This document shows positions 1-7,138 of a stretch of DNA of 20,184 nucleotides, one piece after another. Source of the DNA: CAZIVO01 sp964542765 (GTDB lineage Bacteria; Planctomycetota; UBA1135; UBA2386); assembly GCA_964542765.1 (NCBI GenBank), contig CAZIVO010000064.1, forward strand, positions 1 to 20,184. Reading direction: 5' to 3'. Numbering within the stretch: position 1 is the first letter of the stretch; each line of letters starts with the position of its first letter. Below the pieces are notes generated by a model, which was not told the DNA's origin, made no database searches, and saw nothing but the letters and a program-made list of their open reading frames with translations. The translations under genes and the position numbers were made by a program.

Positions 1-920
1 GCGGAGGACCTCTGATGTCCCGCGGCAAGGTCATCGAGAATGGCATCGGCACGCATGCCAATTCTGTGATCGTCTACGATCTCCCGGATGACCATGGTTA
101 CCGTCGTTTTCAAGCGGAGGTGGTACCCGATGATGGCGGTACCCGTCAAAAGGGCGGTACTTCGATCGTCTTCGAGGTTCATGCCAGCGGCCCTTCTGAA
201 CGAGAAGGTTTGATCAGGATGAAGGACCGTCTTCTGTCCGGGAAACTCGAGGGTGCGGCCCGCCAAGACCTCGGCCGCCAACTTGCCGGTGACCGTGACG
301 GTGGCAAGTTGCTGCTTGATCTGGCGAAGGCAGGCAAGTTGTCAGCAGAGATGAAAGAGTGGCTGGGGCCCTTGCTGCATCGCAATCCGGATACGGCTGT
401 TCGTCTCATGGCCAACAAGGAGTTCCCTCGTCCGGGGATCGCCAAGCTACCGCCGATCGAGGAGATCATGAGGGTTGAGGGATCTGCCGCCCGTGGCCGC
501 AAGCATTTCTTTGCGGACCCGGGCAATTGCTTTGCCTGTCATTCTTTCCGCGGAGAGGGCTCGTCGATTGGCCCGGATTTGACCGAGATCGCAAAGAAGT
601 TCGGGCCCGCGGAACTTCTCGATGCCCTGGTCAATCCGAGTGGAGCCATCGCCTTTGGCTACGAAGTTTGGTTGCTCGAGTTGACCGGTGGTGATGCCGT
701 GTCGGGGTTCATTCTTGCGGAGGGCGATATCCTGATCGTCAAGGACATTGCGGGCCAGCGGCGTCGGATCCTCGCCAGCGAGGTGGTGTCACGACAAAAG
801 CTGTCCGACTCGATCATGCCTGAAGCCAGCGCCATTGGTTTGACTGCCCGGCAACTGGCCGATTTGACGGCGTTTCTTCTGGCGGATGACTCCGAAAGGG
901 GCGAGCGCGACCGCCGGTAA
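1..920 (+). CDS. PVC-type heme-binding protein with NPCBM-like domain, 3' part only
   Basis: The reading frame (first full codon at base 3) is open to the left edge, so the 5' end lies outside the window. The first codons read GGPL before an in-frame Met and continue GKVIENGIGTHANS, which fits the core of an NPCBM-like carbohydrate-binding domain ('GxPL...GxGTHA'). The ATG at 15 is therefore probably internal, even though GGAGG stands 7 bases before it. Counting from that Met, a short helical region follows (about 60-135), then a c-type heme domain with CFACH at 172-176 and a likely axial Met in SIMPE at 268. This matches the Pirellula/Verrucomicrobium putative heme-binding domain, often found at the C-terminus of large periplasmic proteins with sugar-dehydrogenase-like propellers. 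The likely role is electron transfer linked to extracytoplasmic sugar oxidation. The substrate cannot be told from this fragment. Confidence 0.85.
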   Translation, partial: GGPLMSRGKVIENGIGTHANSVIVYDLPDDHGYRRFQAEVVPDDGGTRQKGGTSIVFEVHASGPSEREGLIRMKDRLLSGKLEGAARQDLGRQLAGDRDGGKLLLDLAKAGKLSAEMKEWLGPLLHRNPDTAVRLMANKEFPRPGIAKLPPIEEIMRVEGSAARGRKHFFADPGNCFACHSFRGEGSSIGPDLTEIAKKFGPAELLDALVNPSGAIAFGYEVWLLELTGGDAVSGFILAEGDILIVKDIAGQRRRILASEVVSRQKLSDSIMPEASAIGLTARQLADLTAFLLADDSERGERDRR

Positions 921-1004
921 GGTGCTGCTTGGCGTGTTGGGCCCGAAAGCTGGTGAGGTTTTCGCTGTTCCACCGGCGCCCGGCGTGTTCTTCTGTGTCT
1001 TCGA

Positions 1005-1019
1005 GGGAGGCTGGTGATG
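1005..1019 (+). promoter_or_regulatory. Shine-Dalgarno and start codon of the DUF502 gene
   Basis: GGGAGG at 1005-1010 stands 6 bases before ATG 1017 and only 3 bases before the in-frame GTG at 1014. The spacing favours ATG 1017. This is one of the few clear ribosome-binding sites in the window. Confidence 0.6.
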
Positions 1020-1610
1020 AGTTGGATGATCAAGGCGGTGCTTCGTGGTCTGGTAGCAGTGGTGCCTTTTGGCCTGACGATCTACATCGTCTACTGGCTC
1101 GTGACCTACTCGGAGAAGCTTCTGAAGTTCCTTTTCGAGTGGATCTTTCCGGGCGAGGGTGAGTCTTACAACTACGGCATCGGTCTGGCTCTGGCCGTGG
1201 TGTTCTTGTTCCTGATCGGTTCCTTGCTGAATGCGATCCTGATTCGACGGATGTATCGATCCGGCGAGCGGTTGATCTCTCGTATCCCGCTGATCAAAAG
1301 TATCTACGGGATGCTCAAGGATATGATGGGTTTCTTCACCCTGTCCGAGAGTCAGCAATTCAATCAGGTTGTGATGGTGAAGTTTGGCGAGGCCAGCCTG
1401 ATCGGTTTGGTCACTCGCGAGACCTTCGACGATCTGCCCGAGGGGATCGGTGGCGAAGGCAAGATCGCGGTCTACTTACCGTTCAGCTATCAGCTGGGGG
1501 GGTACCTGGTGGTATTGCCCCGGAGTTCTGTTGAGCCGGTGGATATGCCGATGGAGCAGGCCATGCGTTTTGCGGTGACGGGGGGAATTGCGGTCAAGGA
1601 GTCCGTGTAG
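1017..1610 (+). CDS. DUF502 family integral membrane protein
   Basis: A 197-residue protein with two clear membrane helices, roughly residues 6-27 (around VPFGLTIYIVYWLV) and 52-76 (around GIGLALAVVFLFLIG). A cytoplasmic-type domain follows with the family hallmarks SRIPLIKSIYGMLKDM, a VxxVxFGEASLIGLVT strand and the GGYLVVLPRSSVEPVDMPMEQA segment. Length and motif order match DUF502, a widespread family without an established biochemical function. Start chosen at ATG 1017 because of the SD spacing. It follows the cytochrome gene by 96 bases on the same strand, so co-transcription is possible but not shown. It converges with the oxidoreductase gene at 1660. Confidence 0.88.
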   Translation: MSWMIKAVLRGLVAVVPFGLTIYIVYWLVTYSEKLLKFLFEWIFPGEGESYNYGIGLALAVVFLFLIGSLLNAILIRRMYRSGERLISRIPLIKSIYGMLKDMMGFFTLSESQQFNQVVMVKFGEASLIGLVTRETFDDLPEGIGGEGKIAVYLPFSYQLGGYLVVLPRSSVEPVDMPMEQAMRFAVTGGIAVKESV

Positions 1611-1633
1611 GCGTCTCCGCTCGATGGTCGGGC

Positions 1634-1655
1634 AAAAGCCGAGGCACGCTCGGTT
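1634..1655 (-). terminator. weak hairpin with U-tract after the oxidoreductase gene
   Basis: Read on the minus strand, a CCGAG / CTCGG stem with a 5-base loop (1639-1653) is followed by CTTTTG, starting a few bases after the stop codon at 1660. It lies in the 49-base gap between convergent genes. The stem is only 5 bp, so it could be chance. Confidence 0.3.
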
Positions 1656-1659
1656 CGGG

Positions 1660-3000
1660 TCAGCTGATATTCCAGCCCTGGCGATAAGTTTTGGTCAACA
1701 ATGCGTTGGCTGCTGCATGGTTGGTGACGCGAAACTTCTTTGCATCCCACTCGAGTTCGGCTCCAAAACGGTGGGCGACATTGCCGAGGAGGTTGTGTTC
1801 GATCAAGGAGCCGGAGTAAGCGAAGTTGCAAAGCGCCTTGCCCCTGCCCTTGCACGCCTCGATCCACTCCTTGTGGTGGCCGATGGAACTCTCGATGCTG
1901 AGTGCCGGACGCTCGTAACCGACGAATTTTGAGGCCGGGCTGAGCAGGTTCTTGCTGTAGTCAGCGACGAGGACTCCCTCTTCGCCGACGAAGGCAATGC
2001 CGTTTTTCCAACGATTCAGATCGGTGTCTTTACCTACCTTCTCCTGCAGAGTTTCGCTCCGGCGCTTCATGCCCTCGGGTCCGTGATACCAGATCACCTT
2101 CACCGGCCCCTGTTCACCGCCGCCAACGCTGGCTTGCGGATGATCCCAGGTGATGACCTGCCAGGGTGGTGCGGCGACCGGATCAGCATCAGGACCTTCC
2201 GATTTCACGCGTGATGGGTGCTGAAGATCCAGTGCCCACCAGGGTAGATCGATCAGGTGGCTGCCCATGTCGCCGAGTACGCCATTGCCGAAATCCCATC
2301 GGCGATTCCAGTTCAGGTTCCCGCCTGCCCAGTAATCCTTGTTGTACTCGCGCTCAGGTGCTGGACCGAGCCAGACATCCCAGTCGAACCAGTCAGGCAC
2401 GGGCTGTGGATCGAGCTTTACCTTGTCTACAGGTCTGATGGTGCGGTTGCACCAGACGTGTGCCTCGGTGATACGTCCCACGGCCTTGGCGCGGACGAGT
2501 TCAACGGTGCGGCGGAAGTTGTCGCGAGCGTGGATCTGCGTCCCCATCTGGGTTGCAATCGTCCCCTTGCATTCGCCATACACGTCTTGCATCGCCCTTG
2601 CCTCTTCGACCGTGTGCCCGAGAGGCTTCTCCGAGTAGACGTGTTTGCCAGCGCGCATCGCCGCGATGGCGGCCAGCGCATGGTGATGGTCGGCCGTGCT
2701 CACCACCACTGCGTCGATGGACGGATCACCAACGACCTCGCGCCAGTCGGTATGGGTCTTGGCGTTGGGATATTTCTTGGCTGCTTTCGCCAGAGCCTTC
2801 GAGTTGATGTCGCACAATGCGTAGATCGTCTCGCCGCTGACACCATTGGTGTTTGCGCCGCCACGTCCACCGACACCGATGATCGCGATGTTGAGTTTTT
2901 CGCTGGGCGGCACCGCTCTGGCGGGCAGCACGGTGCTCGCAGTAGCCGCTAGCCCGAAGCCGATGAACGTCCTGCGGGTGTGATGCATCGATGTTGTCAT
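1660..3000 (-). CDS. Tat-exported Gfo/Idh/MocA family oxidoreductase
   Basis: A 446-residue NAD(P)-dependent oxidoreductase of the Gfo/Idh/MocA family. The N-terminus has a twin-arginine signal (HTRRTFIGFGLAA, Arg 9-10, hydrophobic stretch to about 29), so it is probably exported folded with its cofactor. The Rossmann fold starts at LNIAIIGVGGRGG (dinucleotide loop about 42-47). The family EKP motif is at 124-126 (YSEKPLGH), and the C-terminal half has the usual GDMGSHLIDLPWW segment. Members act on sugars, inositols or glycoside derivatives; the substrate is not predictable here. Such Tat-exported paralogues are numerous in Planctomycetota. It starts 35 bases after the S46 peptidase stop on the same strand, so the two may share a transcript. 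No good SD precedes the ATG at 3000; an in-frame ATG at 2988 is the alternative and keeps the Tat motif. Confidence 0.93.
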   Translation of the reverse strand: MTTSMHHTRRTFIGFGLAATASTVLPARAVPPSEKLNIAIIGVGGRGGANTNGVSGETIYALCDINSKALAKAAKKYPNAKTHTDWREVVGDPSIDAVVVSTADHHHALAAIAAMRAGKHVYSEKPLGHTVEEARAMQDVYGECKGTIATQMGTQIHARDNFRRTVELVRAKAVGRITEAHVWCNRTIRPVDKVKLDPQPVPDWFDWDVWLGPAPEREYNKDYWAGGNLNWNRRWDFGNGVLGDMGSHLIDLPWWALDLQHPSRVKSEGPDADPVAAPPWQVITWDHPQASVGGGEQGPVKVIWYHGPEGMKRRSETLQEKVGKDTDLNRWKNGIAFVGEEGVLVADYSKNLLSPASKFVGYERPALSIESSIGHHKEWIEACKGRGKALCNFAYSGSLIEHNLLGNVAHRFGAELEWDAKKFRVTNHAAANALLTKTYRQGWNIS

Positions 3001-3035
3001 GACCGGGCCATCTTGCCGCCGCTATCGCGATGAGT

Positions 3036-5189
3036 CTAGAGTCCCATTTCCTTCAGCAGGCGGGGGGCTTCCATGACGCTTTCAAGATGCCAGAGGATGA
3101 AGCGGATGTCGACCGAGATATTGCGGGAGTGATCGGGGTTCCAGCCATAATCGCCGGCAACGTTTTCGAAGACCCGATCAAAGTTCACACCAACCAGTTC
3201 GCCCTTGCCATTGATGACCGGTGAGCCGGAGTTGCCACCGGTGGTGTCACCATCGGCGAGGAAGCAGACGGGGACATCGTTGAGGCGGTCATTCATGTGG
3301 CGACTCGTCTTACGAAAGCGCGAGGCGTTCAGGAGTTGGTCCTCGACCAGGAATGGCTCTTCGCCCGTGTCTTTTTCGAGGATCCCGGCGACCGTTGTGT
3401 GCGGCGGATAGTAGACGCCGTCCCGTGGGTAGTAGCCCTTGACATCGGCGAGCGACACTCGCAGCGTGCTGTTGGCATCGGGATAGAAGGACTTGCCGCG
3501 CCATGTCTGTTGCGCTTCGATCCACCGAGGTCCGACGGCCAATCGACGACCGGCGCGCATACGTAATCGGGAGATGAAGTCGCTGCGTTCCTTGAGCAGG
3601 CCGCGTGCGAAGACGACCAGGGGATCCGTGCTCGCTTCGACCGCTGCACGGCCGGCCTTGAGCAGGGCTAGCCGGGCCTGGCTATCGAACATGCGGGTTT
3701 CCTTGGAAATCCATTCGATCATTTCATTGGCGGTGATATCCGAGTCCGGGAGTACCTCGGAGCCGGTCAGTGCCTGGTCACTCGGTAGGTTACGAACTTC
3801 TTCCAGGAGGATGGCCAGCACCGGCTTCTGGATGGTCTCTAAATTTTTGGTCACATCCGGAGAAGCGATTCCGTCGAGCAGTGCTTGGGGGTAGCCGGGC
3901 CCGCGCCCATCCTCCGTGGTCTGCGCCTGCCGGGCGATCGTCATCACCGAGTCCAGAATCGGAGTGAACTGACCGGTCATCCTGGTCAGCAAGAATCGCA
4001 GGACGGTGTCTTTCTCCAGGGTTGAGCGCTCGTCGTGATCGATCTCCTTGAGATCTTCGAGTGCGGAGCCGTAGAGGCGTTGATGTTCGTTTGTCCGGCG
4101 TACCCAGCGAATGAACTGTTCTTCTTCCTGCAGTTTGCGGTCGACGACGGCGTTTCGGGCGAAGCCCCGGACCATGCCCAGAGCGTTCTTCTGGACATTC
4201 GCAAGGCTGCGGATCTGGCTGGAGAGTTCCAGCGCCAGCGTGGCATCTTTGCCAGTGACATCGCCAAGCACCTTGAGGATCTGGCTCAGAACCTCGTGGC
4301 GTTTGGGATACAGGACAGCCTCGCGGTCTTGTACCGCGATCGACGAAAGGTAACGTTCTGTCTGTCCTGGATAGCCGATGATGAGAACCAGATCGCCTTC
4401 TTGCACCCCTTTGGGAGAAATCCGCAGATAGTGCTCAGGCTCGAAGGGGACGTTGTCCTCGTGGTAGGAGCGTGGTGTCCCATCGGGTGCGACGTAGGCG
4501 CGGAAGAAGGAGAAGTCGCCCGAGTGCCGCGGCCATTCCCAGTTATCCGTCTCGCCGCCGAAGGAGGCGGTACTCGAAGGCGGGGCGTAGACGAGGCGGA
4601 CATCCGTGATCTGGGTCCGGTAATAGAGATGGTACTCACGACCCTCGAAGAAGGATGCGACCGAACAACTGGTCATCGGGTCGCGGCGTCCGCTGACCGG
4701 ATCCTTCTGGCCCTCGGTGACGATCTTGCTGATTTCGTACTGGGTGAGATTGTAGCGCTCGATCGGGCTTTTGGCCTTCGCTTGCACGGCGTGGATGCGC
4801 TGGGTCACGTCCTCGATGCGGCGCACCACTGCGACCTGCATGTTGGTGGAGAGTTCGCGGGCGAGGCGTTTGGCGACGAAGCCTTCCTTGAGATAGTTCT
4901 TCTCCAGCGTACTCAACTCATTGACCGCACCGTAGCCACAGTGGTGGTTGGTGACGATCAGTCCCTTGGGTGAGACGAATGAGGCGGTGCAGCCACCGAT
5001 TTGAACGGCTGCGTTGAGGACGCCGCCATCTTCGGGATGCCAGAATTCGTCCTTGGTCATCTGCATGCCGCGAGCCTTGAGCGCATTCCAGTCCTTGGCT
5101 CGGAGTTGGAACGGCATCCACTGGCCCTCGTCGACGCTCGACGCGAGGACCATCACCGCGAGAAGGGGGAGGAACTTCATTTGGCGCAT
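3036..5189 (-). CDS. S46 family serine peptidase, dipeptidyl-peptidase 11-like
   Basis: A 717-residue exported exopeptidase of family S46 (DPP7/DPP11), which removes dipeptides from the free N-terminus of peptides. A short signal peptide covers about residues 1-18 and the mature chain opens with DEGQWMPFQL, the family's usual start. The catalytic triad is visible: His83 in TNHHCGYG, Asp225 in RHSGDFSFFR and Ser654 in GGNSGSPV. The N-terminus-binding segment ETDNWEWPRH (Asn216, Trp217, Arg221) is also present. The residue 18 positions after the catalytic Ser is Arg672 (NFDRVFE), matching Arg673 of Porphyromonas DPP11 (Ser655), which gives Asp/Glu specificity; DPP7 has Gly there. Length matches the family (about 700-720). 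The role is probably periplasmic or surface peptide scavenging. No SD is visible before ATG 5189; ATG 5180 is an alternative. Confidence 0.95.
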   Translation of the reverse strand: MRQMKFLPLLAVMVLASSVDEGQWMPFQLRAKDWNALKARGMQMTKDEFWHPEDGGVLNAAVQIGGCTASFVSPKGLIVTNHHCGYGAVNELSTLEKNYLKEGFVAKRLARELSTNMQVAVVRRIEDVTQRIHAVQAKAKSPIERYNLTQYEISKIVTEGQKDPVSGRRDPMTSCSVASFFEGREYHLYYRTQITDVRLVYAPPSSTASFGGETDNWEWPRHSGDFSFFRAYVAPDGTPRSYHEDNVPFEPEHYLRISPKGVQEGDLVLIIGYPGQTERYLSSIAVQDREAVLYPKRHEVLSQILKVLGDVTGKDATLALELSSQIRSLANVQKNALGMVRGFARNAVVDRKLQEEEQFIRWVRRTNEHQRLYGSALEDLKEIDHDERSTLEKDTVLRFLLTRMTGQFTPILDSVMTIARQAQTTEDGRGPGYPQALLDGIASPDVTKNLETIQKPVLAILLEEVRNLPSDQALTGSEVLPDSDITANEMIEWISKETRMFDSQARLALLKAGRAAVEASTDPLVVFARGLLKERSDFISRLRMRAGRRLAVGPRWIEAQQTWRGKSFYPDANSTLRVSLADVKGYYPRDGVYYPPHTTVAGILEKDTGEEPFLVEDQLLNASRFRKTSRHMNDRLNDVPVCFLADGDTTGGNSGSPVINGKGELVGVNFDRVFENVAGDYGWNPDHSRNISVDIRFILWHLESVMEAPRLLKEMGL

Positions 5190-5275
5190 GGCGATAGGCT
5201 CGGCAGAGTTGAACGGCCTGCGTTTATACCCGCTCGAAGGGCGGTCGTCTCGTTCGAGTCGCTATGCTCTCGGCC
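5190..5275. promoter_or_regulatory. divergent intergenic region
   Basis: This is the only space between the divergently read S46 peptidase and the secreted protein starting at 5276, so both promoters should lie here or in the gene starts. I could not identify convincing -35/-10 boxes or an operator. Confidence 0.3.
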
Positions 5276-7111
5276 ATGTTGTTTTTTCGATGGGGTATGA
5301 GTTTGGGCGCGGTGGCTGTTGTGGTGGCCACTGTGGCGGCTCAGGGGTCCAGGACCGCGTCCAGGCCAACCCCGACACCGGCCGCTGCCCGCGCCGGCAC
5401 GGCCGTCGAGTGGCGCCAAGGGCTTGCGCAGGCGAAGGCTGATAGCCGTGATCTCGCGAGACCGCTGTTCTGGTATCTGCCGACGATCAATGGCTCGCCG
5501 ATGGACCGCAAGTCCGAGATTGATCGCTACATGATGGCAGGCCCATTCTCCAATCCCGATGTCGTCGGGTTGCTCAACACGAGATTCGTTCCAGTTCGCC
5601 ATGTTCCGTCGAGGAAAGAGGGTCGTCAGCTGGAACTTGAGCCTCTTGGATTCATCGAACCGGGTTATCTGGTGATGTCTCCAGATGGTGAGGTTCTTGC
5701 TCGTTGCCATCAGTTGACCACGCTCCATCCCGCATGGTTCCTGTCACGTCTGGGCCGGTTGGTGGGAGCATCTCGCCCGCCGGCTCGAAGTGTCCCTGCG
5801 TTCTTGCGTGAGGCGTGGGCTGCTTTTTCGGGTGGCGATCATGAACTCGCGCAGGAGAGTTTGCGTGGACGGCCCGGCAATGAATCCTTGGCCGTGCGTG
5901 CGGAGGCTGGGTTTATCGAGGGAGCAATGTTGTTGCGCACGGGTCGATCCAGGGATGCGATTGCTCTGTGGCGGCGCGTGGCCGAGCGGTTTCCCGATGA
6001 ACCCTATGCCTGGAAGTGCGCTGCCGAGGCCGAAGGGCACGGTCCTTTTATTCGTGGATTCGAGGTGTTCACGGCCTTGCCCGAGGCTGTCCTGAAGGCG
6101 GAGTCCGGAACCAGCGGGGCGCCAGCTGGTATCTACGACGAAGACGAACTCCGGGTGCGCAGCCGCACGTTCCTTCTCGGGATGATCTCTTCCGATGGCG
6201 GCTATCGCGACAGCTGGTACGACTTTGGTGGCGCAGATAGCCTGCCGAATGTCCATGTTGCGATCACTGCTTTGGTCGGGCGTGCCTTTCTGGAGGAGCG
6301 CGTGGTGATGGATGAGGAAGATCCGATGATTTCCCGGATCGACACTGTGCTCGAGCGCATCTTCGAGTTTGTCACCGACGATCGATTCATCAATCCTCAA
6401 GATCGTGACGAGATTGTTTGGGCGCAGATCTACCGCATTCGTTTCCTGCTCCGCTGGCAGGAACTCCGCGAAAACTCCGAGGCTGAGGTGGCTTTGCTGC
6501 GGTCGGTTCGGGCGCTCGAGAAGTTGCAGCCAGCGCCGGGCGCCTGGTTCCATGAGTATCCCAACCCCTTCGTGACCGCGTCTGCTCTGGTCGCACTGCG
6601 GTTGGCGGATGATGCTGGAGTGGCCGTGGATCGCGGGAAGGTCGATCTCGGTTTGAAAGCTCTCTTGCAGTGCAGGGCAAGAAGCGGAGCCTTCAGTTAT
6701 GGGTATTCGCGACGAGGCGCGCGCGGCGTGTCCTTGCGAGCGGCTGCCGGAAGGATGCCCTTGTGCGAGCTCGCCCTGTCGATGTGGCATGGGGATGGCG
6801 ACAAGAAACTGGTGGGAGCTCTGGAGACGGCCTTCGCTGCTCACGACGAACTCGAGCACGTGCGCAAGTATGACGATCACGCCAGCGATCTGGCCACCGG
6901 CGGATTTTTCTTCTGGTACGATCTGCATGGCCGGACCGAGGCTTTGCTTGCCGTGCGAGATTCCCGAGTGCGTCAAACGATGATCGATCGTCAACGAGAT
7001 CTGATCCTGTCGATTCCCGAGATCGACGGCTGTTTCGTGGATTCGCACGAACTGGGTCGGGTGTATGGGACCGCGATGGCGCTGATCTGTCTGGCCCGGT
7101 TGCGGGCATGA
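5276..7111 (+). CDS. secreted protein: thioredoxin-like region without CxxC, then helical toroid-like repeats
   Basis: I do not recognise this 611-residue protein as a named family. It begins with a signal peptide (hydrophobic core SLGAVAVVVATVAA, predicted cut before Gln). Residues about 40-165 resemble the thioredoxin-like proteins that begin 'W..g...A...A....RPLFWY' and continue with 'lNtrFVPVrh' and 'PGYLVMSPDGEVLAR'. The redox CxxC is absent: LFWYLPTINGSP stands where it would be. A helical, TPR-like stretch follows (about 175-250, with GRSRDAIALWRRVAERFPDEP). From about 300 to the end there are recurring DGGY/GAWFHEY/GAFSYGY/GGFFFWY segments, each followed by a helix, resembling the alpha/alpha toroid of prenyltransferase/squalene-cyclase-type repeats. 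ATG 5264 would add four residues; neither start has an SD. It is convergent with comEC 27 bases downstream. Likely extracytoplasmic and non-redox. Confidence 0.8.
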   Translation: MLFFRWGMSLGAVAVVVATVAAQGSRTASRPTPTPAAARAGTAVEWRQGLAQAKADSRDLARPLFWYLPTINGSPMDRKSEIDRYMMAGPFSNPDVVGLLNTRFVPVRHVPSRKEGRQLELEPLGFIEPGYLVMSPDGEVLARCHQLTTLHPAWFLSRLGRLVGASRPPARSVPAFLREAWAAFSGGDHELAQESLRGRPGNESLAVRAEAGFIEGAMLLRTGRSRDAIALWRRVAERFPDEPYAWKCAAEAEGHGPFIRGFEVFTALPEAVLKAESGTSGAPAGIYDEDELRVRSRTFLLGMISSDGGYRDSWYDFGGADSLPNVHVAITALVGRAFLEERVVMDEEDPMISRIDTVLERIFEFVTDDRFINPQDRDEIVWAQIYRIRFLLRWQELRENSEAEVALLRSVRALEKLQPAPGAWFHEYPNPFVTASALVALRLADDAGVAVDRGKVDLGLKALLQCRARSGAFSYGYSRRGARGVSLRAAAGRMPLCELALSMWHGDGDKKLVGALETAFAAHDELEHVRKYDDHASDLATGGFFFWYDLHGRTEALLAVRDSRVRQTMIDRQRDLILSIPEIDGCFVDSHELGRVYGTAMALICLARLRA

Positions 7112-7138
7112 TCAGGACCTGTTGATGCAGGCAATCCC

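Noticed and set aside
15..17. ATG 15 with GGAGG upstream as a true gene start
   Set aside because: The codons before it (GGPL) continue the NPCBM-like consensus in frame and no stop is seen to the left edge.
4035..4973. 312-codon plus-strand open frame
   Set aside because: It is antisense to the S46 peptidase, which has all catalytic motifs; the antisense residues match no family and the length is expected from the codon bias of a GC-rich gene.
5744..7048. 434-codon minus-strand open frame
   Set aside because: It is antisense within the secreted protein at 5276-7111, which has a signal peptide and ordered repeats; the antisense product is His/Arg/Gln-rich with no recognisable motif.
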